Shown here one piece after another: positions 5,523-9,941 of a DNA stretch of 9,941 nucleotides. Under the pieces are notes generated by a model that searched no databases, had not been told where the DNA came from, and saw only the letters and a list, made by a program, of their open reading frames with translations. Origin of the DNA: Candidatus Dormiibacterota bacterium (lineage in GTDB: Bacteria; Chloroflexota; Dormibacteria; Dormibacterales; Dormibacteraceae); contig PLYD01000188.1 in assembly GCA_003151665.1 (NCBI GenBank), positions 1 to 9,941 on the forward strand, in the 5' to 3' direction. The stretch's first letter is position 1; every line of letters begins with the position of its first letter. The translations under genes and the position numbers were made by a program.

Positions 5523-6579
5523 TAGCGCCGTGCAGAAGCCCCACTCAGTGCTGACTCCGGAAGGGACCCGCGTGGCCGGTGTGCAGTCCCTCATGGACGA
5601 CGAGTTCCTGATCGAGGCGCTGAGGTGGATGATGAAATCCCGCCAGTACGACAAGCGCGTGATCGCCCTCCAACGGCAGGGCCAGTTCGGGGTCTACTCC
5701 CCCGGAACTGGTCAGGAGGCCTCGATCGTCGGCTCCGCCATGGCGGTGGATCCTGCTCGGGATTGGATGGTTCCTCAGTACCGCGAGCTGATGGCGACCG
5801 TCCACCACGGTCTTCCTCTGGAGGTGATCTCGGCCCAATACCTCGGCAAGATCGCACCAGCCCGGATCCCGGACGGAGTCAAAGTGTTGCCGAGCCAAGT
5901 CTCCATCGCGGCTCAGCTGCCGCACGCGACGGGCCTTGCGTGGGGGCTGCGCCTCCGCGGTGAGGATGCTGTGGTGCTCACATATATCGGCGAAGGGGGC
6001 TCGTCCGAAGGCGACTTCCACGAAGCCCTCAACCTGGCCGGCGTGACGAAGGCTCCGGTGGTCTTCTTTCTGCAGAACAATCAGTGGGCGATTTCGACTT
6101 CGCGTCGGGTCCAGTCAGCGACACCGAGCTTTGCGCTTCGGGCGGCCGGATACGGCTTCGAGGGCATCGAAGTCGACGGCAACGATGTGATGGCCGTCTA
6201 CGACGTTGTGGTCGCCGCGGTAGAGCGGGCTAGAGCGGGCGACGGCCCGACCCTCATCGAAGCAGTGACCTACCGGATGGGCTTCCATAACACCACTGAC
6301 AACCCGTCGCGTTACCAGAATGCGGACGAGTACGAGGAAGCACGCCGGCGGGACCCGATCGAGCGGGTGCAGAAGTACCTGGCTGGGTTAGGCCTGTGGG
6401 ATCAGAGCCGCGAGGCCAAAATGACCGAGGAGCTCGACGACGAGATCGAGGCGGCCCTCGAGGCGGCTATAGCCGCCCCGGTCCCCGGTCCCGAGGACCT
6501 CTTCGAGAACATTTATGAGCACTCGCCGCAGCGCGTTCTTCAGCAGCGCGCCGAGCTGCTTGCTCGGCGGCCGGACTGA
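5512..6579 (+). CDS. 2-oxoacid dehydrogenase E1 component, alpha subunit
   Basis: A 355-residue thiamin diphosphate-dependent E1 alpha subunit of the pyruvate/branched-chain/acetoin type. Features in order are IALQRQGQFGVYSPGTGQEA (51-70), the conserved histidine H138 in QLPHATG, the ThDP/Mg motif from GEG (160-162) through SSEGDFHEALN to QNN (188-190), and the mobile loop YRMGFHNTTDNPSRYQ (254-269). The usual GDG is GEG here, and the loop has DN where many relatives have DD. The start is uncertain. GTG 5512 is preferred because the segment containing LTPEGTRV aligns with the family's N-terminus and third-position GC is high from there but low before. GTG 5530 is possible, and GTG 5572 has the best Shine-Dalgarno sequence (GGAAGGG, 6 bases away). 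The gene is followed after 1 base by E1 beta. No E2 or E3 is nearby. The substrate is a 2-oxoacid, unspecified. Confidence 0.92.
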   Translation: MSKNSAVQKPHSVLTPEGTRVAGVQSLMDDEFLIEALRWMMKSRQYDKRVIALQRQGQFGVYSPGTGQEASIVGSAMAVDPARDWMVPQYRELMATVHHGLPLEVISAQYLGKIAPARIPDGVKVLPSQVSIAAQLPHATGLAWGLRLRGEDAVVLTYIGEGGSSEGDFHEALNLAGVTKAPVVFFLQNNQWAISTSRRVQSATPSFALRAAGYGFEGIEVDGNDVMAVYDVVVAAVERARAGDGPTLIEAVTYRMGFHNTTDNPSRYQNADEYEEARRRDPIERVQKYLAGLGLWDQSREAKMTEELDDEIEAALEAAIAAPVPGPEDLFENIYEHSPQRVLQQRAELLARRPD

Positions 6580-6580
6580 C

Positions 6581-7558
6581 ATGCCGCAGCGCAACATCGT
6601 CGAGGCGATCAACAACGGCCTCGCGGAGGAGATGGAGCGCGACCCTCGGGTCATGGTGCTCGGGCTGGATGTGGGCAAGCTGGGCGGAGTCTTTCGGACG
6701 ACAAGCGGGCTGGTGGAGCGCTTCGGCGGCGCGCGTGTCGTCGATACTCCACTCGCCGAGGCGAGCATCATCGGCGCGTCGCTGGGACTCGCCCTGGCGG
6801 GCATGGTCCCGGTGGCCGAAATCCAGTTTCTCGGCTTCAGCGCTCAGGGATTCCACCAGATCGGGCCTCAGCTCGCAAAGTACCGCCAGCGCTCGCGTGG
6901 CCGGTACCACTGCCAGGTCACGATCCGTGCCCCCTTCGGAGGAGGAATCCGCAGCCCCGAATTCCATTCGGATGCTGTTGAGGCCCATTTTGTCCAGACA
7001 CCGGGAATCAAGATCGTCATGCCGTCCAACCCATATGACGCGAAGGGCCTGCTCCTGGAGGCGATTCGCGACCCCGATCCGGTCCTCTTCTGCGAGCCAG
7101 ACCGGCTCTACCGGGTCGGGCGGTCCGAGGTGCCAGACGGCGCATATACCGTTCCGTTTGGAAAGGCGGCATTGGTCCGCGAGGGAGCGCACATCACGCT
7201 GGTCGCCTGGAGCGCCGCCGTCGAGCTTTGCCTCCGAGCGGCGGATCAGTTGGCGGAGGAAGGCGTTTCGGCTTCGGTGGTGGATCTGCGCACCCTTGTC
7301 CCGCTCGACGTGGACGGGCTCTGCAACGAAGTGGCAAGGACCGGCCGCTGTGTGGTCGTGCACGAGGCCCCTCTCTCCGCCGGCTTCGGGGCGGAGGTGG
7401 TCGCGACCCTGATGGAACAGGTCTTCTACGACCTGGACGCGCCCGTCGCACGGGTGGCGGCATTCGACGTACCCTACCCGGCCGCCTCCCTCGAGGACTA
7501 TTACCTACCGTCGCTGGAGCGGGTGCTGACGGCGGCGAGAAAGACACTGCAGGGCTGA
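6581..7558 (+). CDS. 2-oxoacid dehydrogenase E1 component, beta subunit
   Basis: A 325-residue transketolase-like beta subunit that pairs with the preceding E1 alpha to form the alpha2beta2 E1 decarboxylase. DTPLAE (55-60) carries E60, the glutamate that activates ThDP. The pattern APFGGGIRSPEFHSDAVEAH (117-136) with H129, followed by TPGIKIVMPSNPYDAKGLL (140-158), is the family's substrate-channel and inter-subunit region. The C-terminal half (about 190-320), with VDLRTLVPLD and VHEAPLSAGFGAEV, is the transketolase C-terminal domain. The length is normal (320-330). ATG 6581 follows the E1 alpha TGA after a single base, so the two are cotranscribed and probably translationally coupled; only a weak GGCGG lies upstream. 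Without E2 and E3 in the window, the pair either borrows them from elsewhere or acts as a stand-alone decarboxylase or carboligase. Confidence 0.94.
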   Translation: MPQRNIVEAINNGLAEEMERDPRVMVLGLDVGKLGGVFRTTSGLVERFGGARVVDTPLAEASIIGASLGLALAGMVPVAEIQFLGFSAQGFHQIGPQLAKYRQRSRGRYHCQVTIRAPFGGGIRSPEFHSDAVEAHFVQTPGIKIVMPSNPYDAKGLLLEAIRDPDPVLFCEPDRLYRVGRSEVPDGAYTVPFGKAALVREGAHITLVAWSAAVELCLRAADQLAEEGVSASVVDLRTLVPLDVDGLCNEVARTGRCVVVHEAPLSAGFGAEVVATLMEQVFYDLDAPVARVAAFDVPYPAASLEDYYLPSLERVLTAARKTLQG

Positions 7559-7572
7559 CGGCCTGCGTCAGC
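7554..7572. terminator. Short hairpin between the convergent E1 beta and LLM genes
   Basis: GCTGACG (7554-7560) and CGTCAGC (7566-7572) form a perfect 7-base-pair stem with a 5-base loop. It starts over the E1 beta stop codon and lies between the two convergent ends. No T run follows on either strand, so it is not a textbook intrinsic terminator. It may be a bidirectional terminator or an mRNA 3' end stabiliser. Confidence 0.35.
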
Positions 7573-7584
7573 GCAGCCGGCGGC

Positions 7585-8520
7585 TTACAGGTGGTCCTGG
7601 GGCCTCTTCCAGGCCGAAGTGTCGATCTGCCCAGCCGCTGCCGTCTCGACGGTATGGGGCACCTCGCCCGCGAACTGCGGCAGCACCTCGGCGGCCACCC
7701 ACTCCAGCATGTTGAGCTGGTCGTCGCGAGGCTGGTCGAGAATGAACTGGTTGACGCCCGCCTCGATGTAAGGGTTGATCACCTCGTAGAAGGCCTGCTT
7801 CGAGGCCCAGGGGTCGGCGTCCGTCGTGGGCACCCAGTAATAAAGCGAGCGGTCCAGCGTGTCCGGGTCGCGCCCGATCTCGCGACAGTAGTCATCGAGC
7901 ATCTGATTGCGCTCGCGCATCTCCTTTGGGGTTCCGAACGCATTCCAGGTGTCCGCGTACGTGGCGACGATCTTGAGCATCCTCGGCCCGAACGCCCCTA
8001 ACACGAGCGGCGGGCGCGGCTTCTGGATGCTGGGCGGGCGCGATTGGGCGTTCTTCAGCTGGTAGTACGAGCCAGCAAAGGAGCTGGTGTCCTCCCGCAT
8101 GAGAAGGTCAATCACCTGGACCGCCTCGCGGAAACGCGCGACCAGCTCCCTTGTCTCCGGAAAGGGGATTCCGAACATCTCGTGCTCCGATTCGTACCAT
8201 CCGGCTCCGAGCCCAACCTCCAACCGGCCGTTGGAGATGTGGTCGACGGTGACTGCCATCTTGGCGAGGACAGATGGTTGACGGAAAGTGTTGGACGTTA
8301 CCAGCACCCCGATCCGGATCTTCTCAGTCCGCGCTGCTAGGCCACCAAGCAACGACCACGCCTCGAAGTAAGGTCCGTGAGGGCGGCTGGGCTGAACCAG
8401 GTGATCGCAGAGCCAGGCGCTCTCGAAGCCAAGCCGCTCGAACAGCTGCCAGCGCTCGACTGTCTTCTCCCAGGTCATGTTCTGGTCGGTGCAGATACCG
8501 AAGCGGAATCGACGAGCCAT
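7585..8520 (-). CDS. LLM-class flavin/F420-dependent oxidoreductase
   Basis: A 311-residue luciferase-like TIM-barrel oxidoreductase. The N-terminal strand FRFGICTDQNMTWEKTVE, the segment FERLGFESAWLCDHL (about 27-41), GVLVTSNTFRQPSVLAK (71-87) and DHISNGRLEVGLGAGWYESE (93-112) are the family's cofactor-binding and barrel motifs. PPLVLGAFGPRMLKIVATYAD (170-190) is the typical late segment. The resemblance is to F420-dependent members more than to bacterial luciferase, but the choice between FMN and F420 cannot be made from these motifs. GGGGGTGG lies just ahead of ATG 8520, and the frame extends no further with sensible sequence. It follows the GntR gene by 38 bases in the same operon and is convergent with E1 beta. 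Candidate roles are oxidation or N-/S-dealkylation of an imported compound; the substrate is unknown. Confidence 0.92.
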   Translation of the reverse strand: MARRFRFGICTDQNMTWEKTVERWQLFERLGFESAWLCDHLVQPSRPHGPYFEAWSLLGGLAARTEKIRIGVLVTSNTFRQPSVLAKMAVTVDHISNGRLEVGLGAGWYESEHEMFGIPFPETRELVARFREAVQVIDLLMREDTSSFAGSYYQLKNAQSRPPSIQKPRPPLVLGAFGPRMLKIVATYADTWNAFGTPKEMRERNQMLDDYCREIGRDPDTLDRSLYYWVPTTDADPWASKQAFYEVINPYIEAGVNQFILDQPRDDQLNMLEWVAAEVLPQFAGEVPHTVETAAAGQIDTSAWKRPQDHL

Positions 8521-8558
8521 TGGCCACCCCCAGTGCGTGCGGTCGACGTCACCGAATC

Positions 8559-9209
8559 CTAGTCGGCGATGATGTACTCAGTCGTATGGAGGTGATGTGC
8601 GAGCGCCGCTAGAGCTCCCTCCTCATCTCGCTGCTCGATCGCGTCGACGAGCCGCACATGCTCTTCGAGGACCTGGAATAGGTGACCCGGATCGCGCCGC
8701 GCCCTCATCTGCATCAGGCGGACGAACCCACGCAGCTCGTTCAGGAACTGCGGTACGAGCTGGAGCCCCGATCGCTCCGAGATCGCGATGTGCATTTCCT
8801 CGTCACAGTCAACGAAGTCGTCATGTTCGCCGGCCTCAGCAAACCGGCGCTGGCGTCGGAGGAGCGTCCGCAGGTGGTCGAAATCGTCATCGTTCATGTG
8901 CTTGCAGGCATGGCTCACCGCGACCCGCTCGAGGGCCTCGCGGACCGCGACCAGTTCAGCTCGCTGTACAGGCGAAAGGTTGCGCACGACCAGCTGGCGG
9001 CGAGGGCCGGCCTCGAGCAGCCCCTCCTGGCGGAGGGCGTAGAGCGCATGCCGGACTGGAGTCTTCGACATCCCCAGCGATTTGGCGATCGCCCCTTCGT
9101 TGAGAACCGTGCCCGCCTCCAGCCGCTGCCGGAGTATCTCCCTGCGCACTTGCTGGTACGCGGATTTCGCCAGTCGGCCGGATCCCGCTGGCTCGAACCG
9201 GGGATTCAC
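8559..9209 (-). CDS. GntR family transcriptional regulator (FadR subfamily, FCD domain)
   Basis: A 216-residue regulator. The winged helix-turn-helix covers about 15-80 (YQQVRREILRQRLEAGTVLN, then IAKSLGMSKTPVRHALYALRQEGLLE). The all-helical FCD ligand domain covers about 85-212, beginning AVREALERVAVSHACKHM. D136, H140, H184 and H205 or H206 sit where FCD proteins hold a divalent metal with one Asp and three His, so the ligand is probably a carboxylate bound to that metal. The GTG start at 9209 overlaps the ABC ATPase stop as GTGA, indicating translational coupling. The LLM gene follows after 38 bases. Such regulators normally control neighbouring catabolic genes and respond to a pathway acid. 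No clear GGTnnnACC-type operator was found nearby, so its target site is unresolved. Confidence 0.93.
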   Translation of the reverse strand: MNPRFEPAGSGRLAKSAYQQVRREILRQRLEAGTVLNEGAIAKSLGMSKTPVRHALYALRQEGLLEAGPRRQLVVRNLSPVQRAELVAVREALERVAVSHACKHMNDDDFDHLRTLLRRQRRFAEAGEHDDFVDCDEEMHIAISERSGLQLVPQFLNELRGFVRLMQMRARRDPGHLFQVLEEHVRLVDAIEQRDEEGALAALAHHLHTTEYIIAD

Positions 9210-9941
9210 GGCTCCACACTCGGGACGTCAGCAGCTCGGCGGGCGCCGCCCGGTGCCTCGTGCAGCCAGCAGGCGACCCGGCGGCCGCCATCCTTGGCGA
9301 CCAGCTCGGGGACCTCGGAACGGCACCGGTCCATCACGCGTGGGCATCGAGGATGGAAGCGACAGCCCGATGGGGGCCGCGCGGGGTCGGGGATTTCGCC
9401 AGGGAGTGCCACCGGCAAATGGCCGGCGCCGTCCGCGTGCGGGATGGAGTCGATCAGGGCCTGCGTGTAGGGATGCATGGGCGCCGTCCAGAGATCCGCG
9501 GTCGGTGCGGTCTCGACAATTACGCCGAGGTACATCACTGCCGTGCGGTGGGCCACGTGGCGGACGATGGCGAGGTCGTGCGAGATCAGCAGCATACCGA
9601 CGTGGAGGTTCCGCGCCAGCTCGACCAGAAGGTTCGCCACCTGTGCCTGGACCGATGCGTCGAGTGCGGATAGGGGTTCATCGAGAACGATCATCGCCGG
9701 ATCGGCGGCGAGCGCTCGTGCGATCGCGATCCTTTGCCGCTGTCCGCCGCTCAGCTGGTGGGGAAAACGTCGAGCCATGGTCGCCGGGAGACCCACCTGG
9801 CGGAGCAGATCCTCCACCCGCGGACGCCAGCTCGACCGCGCCTGCGTGCGGCCGATCGCGAACGCGTCCGCGACCTGGGCACCGACAGTCCGGCGCGGAT
9901 TGATCGACTCATAAGGGTTCTGGAAGACGAGCTGCAGCCGG
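9206..9941 (-). CDS. Oligopeptide/dipeptide ABC transporter ATP-binding protein (DppF/OppF type), N-terminus cut by window edge
   Basis: The minus-strand frame is open to the edge, so 244 C-terminal residues are present and roughly 80-95, including Walker A, are missing. From the edge it reads the Q-loop region (LQLVFQNPYESINPRRTVG), the ABC signature LSGGQRQR (63-70 of the visible part), Walker B MIVLDEP (83-89), the D-loop SALD and the switch histidine in LLISHD (117-122). The C-terminal oligopeptide-transporter extension has MHPYTQALIDSIP and four cysteines (193, 199, 206, 224) in GCRFHPRCP and downstream. This protein pairs with a second ATPase and two permeases, presumably encoded beyond the right edge. 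An internal GTG at 9817 could look like a start, but the motifs upstream show it is not. The stop overlaps the GntR start. The substrate could be peptides, opines or another small polar compound. Confidence 0.93.
   Translation of the reverse strand, partial: RLQLVFQNPYESINPRRTVGAQVADAFAIGRTQARSSWRPRVEDLLRQVGLPATMARRFPHQLSGGQRQRIAIARALAADPAMIVLDEPLSALDASVQAQVANLLVELARNLHVGMLLISHDLAIVRHVAHRTAVMYLGVIVETAPTADLWTAPMHPYTQALIDSIPHADGAGHLPVALPGEIPDPARPPSGCRFHPRCPRVMDRCRSEVPELVAKDGGRRVACWLHEAPGGARRAADVPSVEP

Noticed and set aside
6221..6240. Perfect tandem repeat of the 10-mer TAGAGCGGGC inside E1 alpha
   Set aside because: It encodes a family-typical A-V-E-R-A-R-A-G-D-G segment of normal length in frame, so it looks like chance codon similarity rather than a duplication or regulatory repeat.
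8540..8554. CGGT-N7-ACCG between the GntR and LLM genes as a GntR operator
   Set aside because: The arms are only 4 bases and the spacing does not fit the short-spaced GGTnnnACC-type sites of FadR-subfamily regulators.
9817..9817. GTG at 9817 (minus strand) as the ABC ATPase start
   Set aside because: The frame upstream to the window edge encodes the Q-loop region (VFQNPYESINPRR), so the gene is truncated by the window rather than started there.
1..9941. tRNA or rRNA genes, CRISPR arrays, insertion sequences, attachment sites, defence genes
   Set aside because: I looked on both strands and saw no cloverleaf-like sequence, no regularly spaced repeats, no transposase or integrase motifs, and no flanking terminal repeats.

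Overview
This is a GC-rich bacterial window, coding almost throughout, with ten genes or gene fragments and no stretch over 300 bases without a gene. Frequent GTG/TTG starts, two likely leaderless or near-leaderless transcripts with TAnnnT -10 elements, an LLM flavin/F420-type oxidoreductase and FluG-like enzymes fit a soil Actinomycetota or Chloroflexota/Dormibacterota-type genome. The phylum is an inference; there is no rRNA or marker gene to fix it. I see no tRNA, rRNA, CRISPR array, insertion sequence or phage gene.

Layout. (1) 1-734, minus strand: a MarR regulator overlapping by 4 bases (GTGA) with a truncated MFS exporter, preceded by overlapping TTAGT/ACTAA inverted repeats around the start codon, so probably a self-regulated efflux unit. 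(2) 794-3396, minus strand: a class I glutamine-synthetase-like ligase followed 7 bases later by a metal-dependent amidohydrolase. These are the two halves of the eukaryotic FluG/NodGS fusion, here as separate genes in the opposite order, behind a good sigma70-type promoter. (3) 3514-4035, plus strand: a SnoaL-like protein divergent from the ligase. (4) 4092-5522, minus strand: a class III PLP enzyme resembling glutamate-1-semialdehyde aminomutase. (5) 5512-7558, plus strand: E1 alpha and E1 beta of a 2-oxoacid dehydrogenase, with no E2 or E3 in the window. (6) 7585-9941, minus strand: a truncated oligopeptide-type ABC ATPase, a GntR/FCD regulator overlapping it by 4 bases, then an LLM-class oxidoreductase.

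Working together (inference). Regions 2-6 look like a catabolic island for an imported small nitrogenous compound. The ABC system would import it. The GS-like ligase, which has lost the residues that normally bind ammonium, would gamma-glutamylate an amine. The amidohydrolase would hydrolyse an amide or other intermediate. The LLM oxidoreductase would oxidise it, the PLP enzyme would move or remove the amino group, and the E1 pair would act on a resulting 2-oxoacid. The GntR protein would sense a pathway metabolite. A 12-base motif (TGSATCGTAGGC) sits in both divergent intergenic regions, over the -10 elements of the ligase and PLP-enzyme genes, and suggests that the two are co-expressed. The substrate cannot be read from the sequence.
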